From Muricomes sp049840515 (GTDB lineage Bacteria; Bacillota; Clostridia; Lachnospirales; Lachnospiraceae), in contig JASGKW010000011.1 of the NCBI GenBank assembly GCA_049840515.1, forward strand, positions 124,001-188,000: a stretch of DNA of 64,000 nucleotides, written 5' to 3'. Below, in pieces: positions 45,352-56,022 of the stretch. The notes below the pieces were generated by a model. The model saw only the letters and a program-made list of their open reading frames with translations. It was not told the DNA's origin and did not search any database. The translations under genes were made by a program, and so were the position numbers. Numbering within the stretch: the stretch's first letter is position 1; each line of letters opens with the position of its first letter.

Positions 45352-47841
45352 ATGGAATTCAAATATTATATAGACCAAAAGAAGTTTAGAGTGAAACCGA
45401 CGGAAAAATATATACGTATTAATGGCTGGTGTTTTGATAAACTGGGAGGAGAGTTTACTTATGAATCCGAGATAAATGGAAAACCGGCAGTGAGCAGCGT
45501 AAAAAAAATTGTTCGTCAAGATGTTCAGAATAAGTTTGAAGGAAAATATAAAATACCCCAGGACTCAGGCTTTCATATCAAGACACATATTGATGATGAT
45601 GTGACGCCGGAGAGCTATGCTCTTTATCTGCGTCAGGGAAATAACAGAAAATGTATCGTATCTATGAATAAAAAGGAAATTGAGACATTAAAAGATGAAA
45701 GTACGATTTCCTATAACATTGACTGGGTGCGTGTAGAGCAATTAAAAATAATCCTTTCAGGATGGGCAGTGTCAGCGCAGGGTGCTGACAAAATCCATCT
45801 TTCTGTAAAAGATGAAGATGGAAAGCTCCAGGAAACAAAGATTCAGAGACTGGGCCGTCTTGATGTAGAGAGAACTGGTTTGATTAAAGAGCAGGATATC
45901 GAGTGCGGTTTTGTCATAGAGTTCATTTATGACAAGGAAAAGAGCTATTCTCTGGTAATTACGGATGGAATAAAGAAAAAAAATATAGAGTTAAATCCTG
46001 TAAAACTGAAAAGATATCAGGGTATCCAGCAGAGCAAGCAATTTGCTGTTCAATTTGCTAGAAAACTAAATGCAAAAAACATCAAAAAGGGCATAAAATA
46101 TCTAAAAGAGAATGGTTTAAAAGGCTTTAAGGGACATCTGTGGTCTTTTGTAAATACTCAGGGAAAAACCTATCAGCAATGGTATGAGGAGAATAAAGTT
46201 ACAGAGACAGAATTGAAGAGACAAAAGGAAGTAGCATTTGACTGGCAGCCTAAGATTAGTATTATTGTTCCTACCTATAAAACTCCAGAGGAATTTTTGC
46301 GCGATATGATAGATTCTGTCATCAATCAGTCCTATCCAAACTGGGAGCTTTGTATTGCGGATGGCAGCGGCGGTGACAAAACTGTGGAAGATATCCTGGC
46401 CGAATATGCGGACAAAGACAGCAGAGTGCGGTATAAGATTCTTGAGGACAATTTGGGAATAGCAGGAAATACAAATGCAGCCCTGGATTTGGCGACAGGG
46501 GAGTACGTGGGTCTTTTTGATCATGACGATATGCTCACATCAGATGCACTTTATGAGGTGGCCAGCGCATTGCAGGAATGTCAATATGATATCCTTTATA
46601 CAGACGAGGACAAAATGTCCGGGGATGGAAAGGAATTTAATGACCCTAATTTTAAGCCGGACTTCAGCATGGATTTATTCCGCTCTCATAATTATATCAC
46701 CCATTTCTTTGTAGTTAAGACTGATATTATCAGAGAGGCAGGTGGTTTCCGCAAAGAATTTGACGGGTCACAGGATTATGATGTAATGTTCCGGTGCATT
46801 GAAAAGGCCAAACATATTAAACATATACCTAAAATACTGTACCACTGGAGAATCCATATGAATTCAGTGGCCGGAGACCCATCAAGTAAAATGTACGCAT
46901 ATGAGGCTGGAAAAAGGGCTATTGAGGAACATTTGAAGCGTGTCGGAATTGAGGCCACAGTAGAACATGTAGGATTATGGGGGATGTACCATGTAAAATA
47001 TGTGGTTCAAGGGGAACCTAAAATCTCTATAATTATACCAAATAAAGATCACACAGAGGATTTGAAAACCTGTATCAGCTCGATTCAGAAGAAGAGCAGT
47101 TATAAAAATTATGAATTTGTCATTGTGGAAAATAATAGTGAGGAAGACAAGACTTTCGCATACTATGAGGAGCTGGAAGACAAATATTCTAATATTAAAG
47201 TTGTATATTGGGAAGGGGAATTTAATTATTCTTCCATTAACAATTTCGGTGTTCAGTATGCCTCAGGAGATTATCTTTTGTTTTTAAATAATGACACGGA
47301 ACTGATTACAGAAAGTGCCCTTTCGGAAATGCTGGGAATTTGTACGAGGCAGGAAGTGGGGGCTGTTGGAGCCAAGTTGCTGTATGCGGATGATACAGTT
47401 CAGCACGCGGGGGTTGTGATAGGATTTGGAAATTATGCGGGCCATGTCCATATAGGGCTGAAACGTGATGATTATGGTTACATGGTTCGTGCCAGAATAA
47501 ACTGTAATTACAGTGCAGTTACGGCAGCTTGTCTGATGACGAAGAAAGAATTGTTTGAAGCAGTCGGCGGCTTTGATGAGCAGTTTAAAGTTGCATGCAA
47601 TGATGTAGATTTTTGTCTGAAGCTAAGGGCAGAAAATAAATTAATAGTATATAATGCTTTCTCAGAATGGTATCATTATGAGTCAAAATCCAGAGGATAT
47701 GAAGATACTCCGGAAAAACTAAAACGCTTTAATCATGAAGTGGAAAAGTTTCAGAATAAATGGCCGGAGATACTTGAAAAAGGTGATCCTTTTTATAATC
47801 CTAATTTTGCAATAAACCAGGCACCCTTTACATTGGCCTGA
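45352..47841 (+). CDS. Two-domain glycosyltransferase family 2 protein with duplicated N-terminal module
   Basis: An 829-residue protein with two GT-A domains. The first starts PKISIIVPTYKTPEEFL near residue 299 and has DHDDMLTSDALYEV with FKPDFSMDLFRSHNYI. The second starts PKISIIIPNKDHTED and has LLFLNNDTELI with GAKLLYADDTVQHAG, as in rhamnan polymerising enzymes. The first ~230 residues contain two similar beta-rich modules, each with a GW, an R-x-DV and a GF-x-I element. I start at 45352 (MEFKYY), after GTGAAGGAG; the longer reading overlaps the previous gene. A dual enzyme could add two sugars in turn. Confidence 0.88.
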   Translation: MEFKYYIDQKKFRVKPTEKYIRINGWCFDKLGGEFTYESEINGKPAVSSVKKIVRQDVQNKFEGKYKIPQDSGFHIKTHIDDDVTPESYALYLRQGNNRKCIVSMNKKEIETLKDESTISYNIDWVRVEQLKIILSGWAVSAQGADKIHLSVKDEDGKLQETKIQRLGRLDVERTGLIKEQDIECGFVIEFIYDKEKSYSLVITDGIKKKNIELNPVKLKRYQGIQQSKQFAVQFARKLNAKNIKKGIKYLKENGLKGFKGHLWSFVNTQGKTYQQWYEENKVTETELKRQKEVAFDWQPKISIIVPTYKTPEEFLRDMIDSVINQSYPNWELCIADGSGGDKTVEDILAEYADKDSRVRYKILEDNLGIAGNTNAALDLATGEYVGLFDHDDMLTSDALYEVASALQECQYDILYTDEDKMSGDGKEFNDPNFKPDFSMDLFRSHNYITHFFVVKTDIIREAGGFRKEFDGSQDYDVMFRCIEKAKHIKHIPKILYHWRIHMNSVAGDPSSKMYAYEAGKRAIEEHLKRVGIEATVEHVGLWGMYHVKYVVQGEPKISIIIPNKDHTEDLKTCISSIQKKSSYKNYEFVIVENNSEEDKTFAYYEELEDKYSNIKVVYWEGEFNYSSINNFGVQYASGDYLLFLNNDTELITESALSEMLGICTRQEVGAVGAKLLYADDTVQHAGVVIGFGNYAGHVHIGLKRDDYGYMVRARINCNYSAVTAACLMTKKELFEAVGGFDEQFKVACNDVDFCLKLRAENKLIVYNAFSEWYHYESKSRGYEDTPEKLKRFNHEVEKFQNKWPEILEKGDPFYNPNFAINQAPFTLA

Positions 47842-47892
47842 AAATTTATAATATATGACCAGAGTAGCGCAGCTATATGAAAGGAGTACACT

Positions 47893-49720
47893 ATGTGTGG
47901 AATAGTTGGATATGTAGGAGAAAAACAGGCGGCACCGATTTTGCTGGACGGATTATCAAGGCTGGAGTACAGGGGCTATGATTCTGCCGGAATCGCCGTG
48001 TATAATGGAAAAGAAATTGAGATGAGCAAGTCCAAAGGACGTCTGAAGGTGTTGAGTGAGTTGACCCATGATGGGGCAACTCTTCCAGGCGTTGTCGGAA
48101 TTGGCCATACAAGGTGGGCGACTCACGGGGAACCTTCCGACATCAACGCTCATCCTCATTTTAATAAAGATGAGAGTATTGTTGTGGTACATAACGGTAT
48201 TATAGAAAATTACCTGAAGTTAAAAAACAAATTGGTAAGCAAGGGATATGAATTTATATCAGATACAGATACAGAGGTTATCGCGCATCTGCTTGATAAT
48301 TATTATCAGGGAAATCCACTGCAGACTATTACAAAAATCATGCACCGAATGGAAGGCTCCTACGCATTGGGAATTATGTTTAAGGATCATCCGGATGAAT
48401 TGTACGCGGTGCGCAAGGACAGTCCTCTTATCGTGGGGAAATCTGAGGGCGGTAATATTATTGCATCGGATGTTCCGGCAGTATTGAGATATACAAGGGA
48501 TGTATATTTTATAGAAAATGAAGAGATTGTCAGAATGACAGAGAACAGCATGGAATTTTTCAATGTGGATGAAGAACCTATTGAGAAAGAATCTGTTCAC
48601 ATTGACTGGGATGTGGATGCAGCAGAAAAAGGCGGGTATGAGCATTTCATGCTGAAAGAAATGTACGAACAGCCCAGAGCCATTACGGATACATTTTCTC
48701 CCCGCATTAAGGATAATGACATTGTAATTGAAGAATTGAATATGACTGATGAGGAAATAAAAAATATCCGCAAGATTACCATTGTTGCCTGTGGTTCAGC
48801 ATCTCACACAGGAATGACAAGCAAGTATATCTTTGAAGGTATGGCAAGAATCCCGGTAGAGGTTGACCTGGCATCTGAGTACAGATACCGTGACCCGATT
48901 ATTGAAGAGGGAACGTTGGTCATCGTTATCAGCCAGTCAGGGGAAACAGCCGATTCATTGGCTGCCCTGAGGGAGTCTAAGGCGAGAGGGGCGAAGGTTC
49001 TTGGAATTGTCAATGTAGTGGGAAGCTCCATTGCGAGAGAGGCGGACAATGTCATGTATACATGGGCAGGTCCGGAAATTGCGGTAGCGACAACTAAAGC
49101 GTATTCCTGTCAATTGGTTGCACTGTATCTGCTGGCTATGAAATTTGCCAAAGTGCGGGGGCAGATTACAGAGGAGGAGCTGGGAAATTATATAGAAGAT
49201 TTAAAAAGTATTCCGGAGCAGGTAGAAGCTGCTTTTAAATAATAAGAACAGAATCCAGAAATTTGCAAACAGATATCTGGCGGCAAAAGACGTATTTTTC
49301 ATCGGAAGAGGGATTGACTACGCAATTTCTATGGAAGGCTCTCTGAAGCTGAAGGAGATATCCTATATACATTCTGAGGCATATGCCGCAGGTGAGCTCA
49401 AGCATGGCACCATTTCCCTGATAGAAGAGGGAACCTTGGTAACGGCTGTGCTGACTCAGGAAGATTTGTATCAGAAAATGATTAGCAATATGAGAGAAGT
49501 GAGTACCAGGGGCGCATTTGTTCTTGCAGTGACCAACGAGGGCAACGATGAAGTGGAGCGCGCTGCCGATTATGTAATTTATATACCTAAGACAAACCGG
49601 TATTTTACCAATTCTCTTGCGATTATCCCTCTGCAGTTATTTGGATATTATATTTCTGTGGGAAGAGGCTGTGATGTGGATAAGCCGAGAAACCTTGCAA
49701 AGTCCGTTACAGTGGAATAA
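47893..49720 (+). CDS. glmS: Glutamine-fructose-6-phosphate aminotransferase GlmS (one frameshift)
   Basis: GlmS makes glucosamine 6-phosphate, the first committed step to UDP-GlcNAc for peptidoglycan. The N-terminal glutaminase starts MCGIVGYVG with the catalytic Cys1. The isomerase half has two SIS domains, with CGSASHTGM, ISQSGETADSLAA, and later GRGIDYAISMEGSLKLKEI and DKPRNLAKSVTVE at the end. After AAFK near 49236 a TAA breaks the frame. Removing one A of AAA at 49237-49239 restores NKNRIQKFANRYLAAKD and a 608-residue protein, the standard length. As the enzyme is normally essential, a sequence error is the best explanation. Confidence 0.95.
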
Positions 49721-49726
49721 TAGTGA

Positions 49727-49765
49727 CAGTTCAGCCATCCAGATTGAGTTGGCTGAACTGTTTCA
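49727..49765 (+). terminator. Terminator after glmS
   Basis: ACAGTTCAGCCA pairs with TGGCTGAACTGT and is followed by TTTC. It closes the polysaccharide-glmS region. Confidence 0.8.
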
Positions 49766-49850
49766 AAATTTGTTAAACAATTAAACACATTTTTATCACA
49801 AAGAGAGGCTATTATAGCAGTATAAAATACATGAGAAAGAAGGGATTTAT

Positions 49851-51158
49851 ATGGATAACCAATATAATTATTATAATTCCGAAGAGCAGCAGAGAAATGC
49901 TCAGTATAATAGCCAGCAAAATCAAAACAATGACAATAGAAGACCAAAGAAAAAAATTCCCAAAGCCGTGGCAGTAACCGGGTTTGCATTATTGTTTGGC
50001 GTGGTGTCAAGTGCCACATTTCTGACATCAAATATAGTGGGAAGCAAAGTTCTCAGGTTGAATGAGTCATCAAGCTCTTCTTCAAAAACTGCGGCTGTAA
50101 ACAGTACATCACTTACAACCACATCAAATGTGGTGACCTCTGATGTATCTGGTGTCGTTGAAAAAGTAATGCCGTCCATTGTATCTATTACAAATATGAG
50201 TGTGCAGCAGGTGCAGGATTTCTTTGGAGGCGTTTCCCAGCAGGAAAATGAAAGTGCAGGGACTGGAATTATTGTTTCACAGAATGATTCAGAGCTGCTG
50301 ATTGTGACAAATAATCATGTGGTAGAGGGCAGCGAAACTTTGACAGTTACTTTCAATGATAATACAAGCCTGGAGGCAGATATCAAGGGAACAGACCCGT
50401 CCCATGATATTGCAGTAATCGCAGTTCCATTAAAATCAATTTCCAAGGATACAATGGATAATATTGCAGTGGCTTCACTTGGAGATTCTACAAAATTGAA
50501 GGTAGGGGAACCGGCAATTGCCATCGGTAACGCTCTTGGATATGGACAGTCTGTCACAACAGGAGTTATCAGTGCTACAGACCGTCAGAGCATGGGTGCG
50601 GAAGGTCCTGTCAATGTACAGGGGGCTGCGGAAAGCGATGTAAAATTAATTCAGACAGATGCAGCAATCAATCCAGGAAACAGCGGCGGTGCTCTGGTGA
50701 ATGCAAACGGGGAGGTAATTGGAATCAACTCCTCCAAATTGGTGGCAAGTTCAGTGGAGGGTGTGGGTTATGCCATCCCAATCAGCGATGTGTCTGATGT
50801 TATCACAAATCTGATGAATCAGCAGACAAAAACCAAGATTGCAGAGAAAGACAGAGGATATATCGGTATTGAAGGCTTTGATGTAACTTCTGAATATGCT
50901 GAGAGATTCTCCATGCCTCTTGGAGTATATATTACCAACGTCATCAGCGGAGGCGGTGCAGATGCCGCAGGCATAACAAAAGGCGGTGTGATTACAGAGT
51001 TAAACGGTGTTACAATTGACAGTATGAATACGCTGCAGGAACAGTTAAAATATTATGCAAAAGGTGATACTGTAAAATTGACCGTCCAGAAGCCTGAAAA
51101 CAGTGGTGAGTATACAAAACAGACCTATGAAGTCAAATTAGGAGCAAAATCAGAATAA
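49851..51158 (+). CDS. HtrA/DegP-like serine protease with PDZ domain
   Basis: A membrane-anchored quality-control protease of 435 residues. A polar Gln/Asn/Tyr-rich N terminus (about 1-38) precedes one helix (about 40-60) and a Ser/Thr linker. The trypsin-like domain then shows the triad in TNNHVVEG (His near 156), SHDIAVIAV (Asp near 185) and NPGNSGGALVN (Ser near 277). A C-terminal PDZ domain (about 340-430) includes GVITELNGVTIDS. Such proteins degrade or refold damaged exported proteins. It has its own terminator downstream and a monocistronic layout, close to a group of large secreted proteins that could be clients. Confidence 0.94.
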   Translation: MDNQYNYYNSEEQQRNAQYNSQQNQNNDNRRPKKKIPKAVAVTGFALLFGVVSSATFLTSNIVGSKVLRLNESSSSSSKTAAVNSTSLTTTSNVVTSDVSGVVEKVMPSIVSITNMSVQQVQDFFGGVSQQENESAGTGIIVSQNDSELLIVTNNHVVEGSETLTVTFNDNTSLEADIKGTDPSHDIAVIAVPLKSISKDTMDNIAVASLGDSTKLKVGEPAIAIGNALGYGQSVTTGVISATDRQSMGAEGPVNVQGAAESDVKLIQTDAAINPGNSGGALVNANGEVIGINSSKLVASSVEGVGYAIPISDVSDVITNLMNQQTKTKIAEKDRGYIGIEGFDVTSEYAERFSMPLGVYITNVISGGGADAAGITKGGVITELNGVTIDSMNTLQEQLKYYAKGDTVKLTVQKPENSGEYTKQTYEVKLGAKSE

Positions 51159-51172
51159 ACAGTAATAAAGAG

Positions 51173-51205
51173 GAGCATTGACTTAAAAAATCAATGCTCT
51201 TTTTC
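51173..51205 (+). terminator. Terminator after the HtrA-like gene
   Basis: GAGCATTGA pairs with TCAATGCTC around an A-rich loop and is followed by TTTTTC. Confidence 0.88.
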
Positions 51206-51289
51206 TGTGCGGTATAAAACCCGGCTCTGAAAAATCATCTAAAACTGGCGGTTTATGGGCGTATTTATGAACCTTGGGCGTCTCAAAGG

Positions 51290-51318
51290 TTGCCTGAAAA
51301 AGCTAAAGATGGTATACT
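51290..51318 (+). promoter_or_regulatory. Promoter for the pyruvyl transferase gene
   Basis: TTGCCT, a 17-bp spacer and TATACT, with a TGG extension in front of the -10. It lies about 60 bases before the start codon. Confidence 0.65.
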
Positions 51319-51376
51319 ATAAAAACTGGTGTATGTTTGCCAGAAGGGTTTTCAATATGTAAATGAGGGCAGAAAT

Positions 51377-52467
51377 ATGAAAAAGGTATTTATTCATGCG
51401 TATACGGCAGGAAATTTGGGCGATGACCTTTTGATTCGATTATTGTGTGATCGTTACCCGAAAGTACACTTTAGAATATGTGCTGATGAATCCTATAAGG
51501 AAAGATTCAAAGATATAGATAATATTTTGGTTTATTCTCCGTCGGATAAATCTGTGCGGCTGGCGGACAAGTTGATAAACAAGATAAAGCATACGGACAG
51601 AGGCTTCTGGAAGTTTCTGCTAAAAACATCCTATGCCACGGTCCACATTGGAGGGTCTGTCTTTGTTCAGCATCAGGATGATTTTAGCGCAGCTTTTCAT
51701 CTGGATGAAGAGTTAAGTGCCAGGAGTAAGCGGATTTATGTTGTAGGAGCTAATTTTGGACCTTATACAGATGAGCAATATTATTTAAAGTATCATGAAT
51801 TATTGAAGCGCTATGAGGGTATATGTTTTCGGGACAAGTATTCGTGGGAGCTGTTTCAGGAGTTACCAAATGCCATGTATGCGCCGGATGTTGTATTTAA
51901 TTATAAAACCAATGTTTCTGTACCTGAGAAGAGACAGGTACTGATTTCTCTGATTGATATGAAGGGAGAACCGGAAAATGGGGAATCAGCGAGTATAGTT
52001 TGTCATACAAAAAGTTTATTGTCAGTCTCGCAGACAGGTATATACAAAAGGGATATCATGTAAAATTCATTTCATTTTGTAGATTTCAGCGGGATGAAGA
52101 AGCAATAGAGGAAGTGATTTCAGAGGGGGGCTGGGAGAAGGAACAGTTTTCAGCTTGTTATTATGACCAGAATCTTTCACAGTGCATCAGGGACTTTGCG
52201 GAATCAGAGATTATTATAGGAACCCGGTTCCACAGTGTAGTGTTGGGATGGCTTATGGGAAAGAAAGTGCTGCCTGTTATATATGACAGTAAGACAAGAC
52301 ATATGTTAGAGGATAATAAGTGTACATTTTATATGGAATTGGATGAATTAGAGCAGAGTGCAGATAATATTATCAAAAAAGTTGATGAAATAGAAATTAT
52401 GGATATTAAAAACCTGGTTGCTGAATCGGTGGGACAGTTCCAGGCGTTGGATAAGATTTTGAAATGA
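51377..52467 (+). CDS. Polysaccharide pyruvyl transferase family protein (CsaB-like; one frameshift)
   Basis: The family adds ketal pyruvate to surface polysaccharide; CsaB does this to the secondary cell-wall polymer that SLH domains recognise. The 5' frame has AYTAGNLGDDLLIRLL, HIGGSVFVQ, GANFGPYTDEQYY and GICFRDKYSWELFQELPN with APDVVFNY. One base is missing near 51975-51990 (GGAAAATGGGGAATC), after which the frame continues YSLSYKKFIVSLADRYIQKG, ESEIIIGTRFHSVVLGWLMGK and the C terminus. Repaired length is about 363 residues. The start at 51377 follows GAGGGCAGAA. It is followed at once by a glycosyltransferase gene and then by three SLH protein genes. Confidence 0.87.
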
Positions 52468-52496
52468 GAGTACAGAGTGGGATAGAGGAGTGGGGA

Positions 52497-53632
52497 ATGG
52501 AAAAGGGACTGGTGAGCGTCTTAATGGTAAATTATAACCATGAAGGTACAATAGCAGAAACAATCGAAAGTGTACTGAGGCAGAGTTATCAAAATGTTCA
52601 GTTTATTATTGTAGATGACGGGTCTGTGGACAGGTCCTGTGAGATTATAAAAAGCTACAGTGATAAGCGGATTGAATTGTATCACTTGGAGAAGAACAGG
52701 CATATTTGTTATGCCACGAACTATGGCTTCAAAAAGGTAAAGGGAGAATATCTTGCGAGGATAGACAGTGATGATGTATGGTATCCGGAAAAGCTGGAAA
52801 AGCAGATAAAATTTCTGGAAAGTAACACAGACAGGAAAGTTTGTTTTTCCTGGATAGACCTGATAGATGATAACGGTAAGGATATCAATAAAGAGTACAG
52901 TGAATTGCAGGCTCTTTTTAATACCAGATTTACGGGCAGAAGGATTGTCTTCACACATTTTATTTTATCGGCAACTGCCTGTCTCATCCTTCTGTGTTGA
53001 TGAAGACAGAGATTATGCATGAAATAGGCGATTTTAATCTGGGATATATGCAGTCACATGATTTTGATTATTGGGTAAGAATTGCAAAGAAATATCCCAT
53101 TTATGTCATGCCTGAGAGACTTCTCGCGATGAGGAGATTTATCGAAAAAGAAAATGAGAATATGAATAACAGCAAATGACTCAGAGGTAAAAATATATGT
53201 TTTTTTAACGAATATATGGACATCCGGGAACATTTTTTTGATGATATGGATATGGAGCTTTTTGTGACACATTCAGGGAGACTTCGTGTGCAAGGATTCT
53301 AAAACTGAACAGGAACTGGAATGTGAAAAAGCTTTTTTGCTGTGCCGCCCCATTCACTCAGAGAAATCCATACCAGCCGCAGGCTTACAGAAATTCTATG
53401 AGCTCATCGGAGGCCGGAGACTTGCAGCCTTTTGGAGGAGAAATACCATTTTACAATTAAGGATTTCTATGAGATGGCGGGAACACCTGTATACTGTACT
53501 CAAATATTAAATAATAGAATGTTGGAATTGGAAGAGAGGTGTAAGAGATTAGAAAAACAAAAAGAGGATATAGAGAAAAATCTCCACAGGCACAGAGAGG
53601 TAATTGATGAACTTAGGAACTCTACCAGCTGA
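52497..53632 (+). pseudogene. Glycosyltransferase family 2 gene broken by about five indels
   Basis: The 5' part is a clear GT2 domain: VSVLMVNYNHEGTIAETI, FIIVDDGSVDRSCEII and ARIDSDDVWYPEKLEKQI. Four later segments in alternating frames continue it: HPSVLMKTEIMHEIGDFN with HDFDYWVRIAKKYP, then a MDIREHFFDD segment, then CKDSKTEQELECEKAF, then EEKYHFTIKDFYEMAG with a coiled-coil tail. Joins lie near 52975, 53174, 53205, 53280 and 53415. Three bases are missing and two are extra, giving about 378 residues if repaired. None of the pieces contains an internal stop, so the damage is recent or artificial. The 5' end follows the pyruvyl transferase by 29 bases. Confidence 0.75.
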
Positions 53633-53712
53633 AGTTTACAAAACCACTGAGAATGATTGGAAAAGCGATACAAAGATAATAACACAAGGGACAAAAAGTA
53701 AGGAGAATAAAA

Positions 53713-55914
53713 ATGAGAAAAGAGAATAGCTGCGATATTGACTGTAGCAATGTTGGCGACAAGCACTGGACTGACCGCTTTTGCGCAGGAACCGATAGTG
53801 GATGGGCAGCCTTCTGTTGAAGCGATTCAGGAAGATGTCAGTGAAGTGCAGGAACCAGATACAGTCCAGGAAGCGGACGCAGTACAGGCGGCAGATACAG
53901 CACAGGGGGCGGATGCAGTACAGGCGGCAGATACAGCACCGGCAGTAGAAATAGCATCGACAGAGGAAATCACCGCTGAAAATGCTGGGGCAGCAGATGA
54001 AAACCGGCCGGTCACGGCGATGGATGAAAACGGAAATGTGTATGAAGTTGAGCCTGAAGTGGGATGGGTCGAAGAGGGAGTGACCACATTTGCCAACAGT
54101 AATGAATTAGTGGTAAATTTCAATGTAAAAGGTGATGCAGTTACCGAATATACAGCGGATACCGGGGACAGTGGATACACCAACGGCGCATATGGAGCGG
54201 ACGCGGCATATTTAGGGGAATCTAATGGAAAAATAAAGTTTATGCTTTCCGGGGTCATAGGTTTTGTAGATAAGGCTGATAAAAACGGCAAGATTAATGT
54301 GCAGGTTATCAATAAGGCATCTGCCAAATCAATCAGTTATTACACTGTCTCCGGCGGGAAATTAATGCATTATGTAACTACAAACTTAGATAAAAATGTG
54401 TATCTAAGCAAGCTGCAATGCGAAAGGCCCCTTCCTATCTTGCAGAAGGCGGGCAGTACTACAGCTATGACGGACATTATTTTTATGCATCAAATAAATA
54501 CGAGGTCATGTTAAATGACTATAAAAATAGTACCAGAGCTAATTCCATTAATTCACAGAATCCGTATTACAACTATTATCAGTTTCTCCCGATGCGAAGT
54601 ACCAGTGTGTATTCTGCATCAGATATAGATGGAATACTGGCGAGAACTGGAAATTTATCCGGGGATTCAAAGATGAATGGAATCGGGGGGGCTTTGACAA
54701 GTAATCAGAATACATATGGTGTCAATGCACTTCTGATAGCGGGAATAGCTGGAAATGAGAGTGCATGGGGAAAAAGCGATTATGCAAGGCAGAGGAATAA
54801 TCTTTTTGGGCTGGCAGCAATAGACTCCAATCCTGATAATGCTTATTCGTTCTCCAGTGTTAGTAATTGCATTAAGGATTTTGCAGAGACCTACATGTCC
54901 ACATGGTGGCTGAATCCAAGCAATTGGAGATATTTTGGCGGATTTGTAGGAGATAAAGGAAGCGGCATTAATGTAAAATATGCCTCTGACCCTTACTGGG
55001 GAGAAAAGGCGGCCGCCAATGCATGGCTCTTAGATGGAATTGGTGGAAGCAAGGATCAGTATATGTACACTGTTGCTATAAAAGATACTCTTTCCAGCAG
55101 CCATCAGAATTTGGCGGTACGGACGGGAAGCAATGCAAGTGCTGCAGTTATATACACGACAGGTACACAGTCCAATACTTCCTTTTTGCTGCCGGAGGGC
55201 ACTGCTCAAAATGGTTTCTATAAAATCATGAGTGATGGAGTGCTGAACAATTCCAGGACAAGCGTTGACGGCAGTACAGGGAACTACAATTTCAGTACTA
55301 TGTATGGATACATCGCCTCTAATAGTGTTATCATTGTGAATAAGGGAACTAACCTGGGAAGTGTGGACAAGTTCAGAGATGTGGGGCAGGGTGACTGGTT
55401 CTACGATTCTGCGAAGTTTGTATATGAGCGAAATATTATGACCGGGATGGATACGTTTTCATTTGCTCCTGCGGCAAATCTGGACAGGGGGCAATTTACA
55501 ACTATTTTATACCGTATGCAGAATTCTCCTTCCACGGCATATAAATCAGTATTCCCCGATGTTCCAGATGGCTACTTCTTTACATTGCCTGTATTGTGGG
55601 CTTATAACAATAAAGTTGTATCTGGATATGTGAATGGAAGGTTTGGACCGTCAGACAAAATTACCAGGGAGCAGATGGCGGTAATGATGTACCGATATGC
55701 AAAGTTTTGTGGCTTGAATACAAGTGACAATGGCAATATCAGTAGTTTTCCGGATGCGGCAAGGGTGAGCGACTTTTCAAAAGTCGAGATGAACTGGGCC
55801 GTGGGCGCAGGCTTAATCCAGGGAGATCAGGGAAAATTAAATCCGCAGGGTGATGCCAGCCGTGCTCAATGTGCGACTATTATCACCCGATTTATGAAGA
55901 AATATGGATTGTAG
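53713..55914 (+). CDS. SLH-anchored GH73-type glucosaminidase with SH3-like domain (two frameshifts)
   Basis: A secreted peptidoglycan hydrolase of about 733 residues once repaired. One extra A in AAAA at 53718-53721 breaks the signal peptide (MRKRIAAILTVAMLATSTG when corrected), and one base is missing near 54420. After an Ala/Asp/Gln repeat region and a beta domain come the glucosaminidase domain (about 300-450) with the catalytic Glu in AGIAGNESAWGKS and RNNLFGLAAIDS, an SH3-like segment (LAVRTGSNASAAVIY) and three SLH repeats (about 555-733). It probably cuts the GlcNAc-MurNAc bond during growth or separation. AAGGAGAATAAAA precedes the ATG. Confidence 0.85.
53873..53944 (+). repeat. 36-bp tandem repeat in the glucosaminidase linker
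   Basis: Two in-frame 36-bp units code ADAVQAADTAQG and ADAVQAADTAPA. They form part of an Ala-rich flexible linker after the signal peptide. Confidence 0.75.
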
Positions 55915-55937
55915 GAGAGCGTAATGAGGTAAGGCAG

Positions 55938-55968
55938 TACCTTATTGAACATTAGTAGTTCAATAAGT
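55938..55968. repeat. Short repeat copy B with perfect 10-bp inverted arms
   Basis: CTTATTGAAC-ATTAGTA-GTTCAATAAG forms a perfect 10-bp hairpin. With flanking bases it matches copy A at 34571-34602 in about 28 of 31 positions, in the same orientation. It lies in the gap between two SLH genes. Confidence 0.6.
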
Positions 55969-56022
55969 GCAGATTTATATTACAGTACTGTTTCATTCAA
56001 TAAGAAATTGATAGGGGTAATA

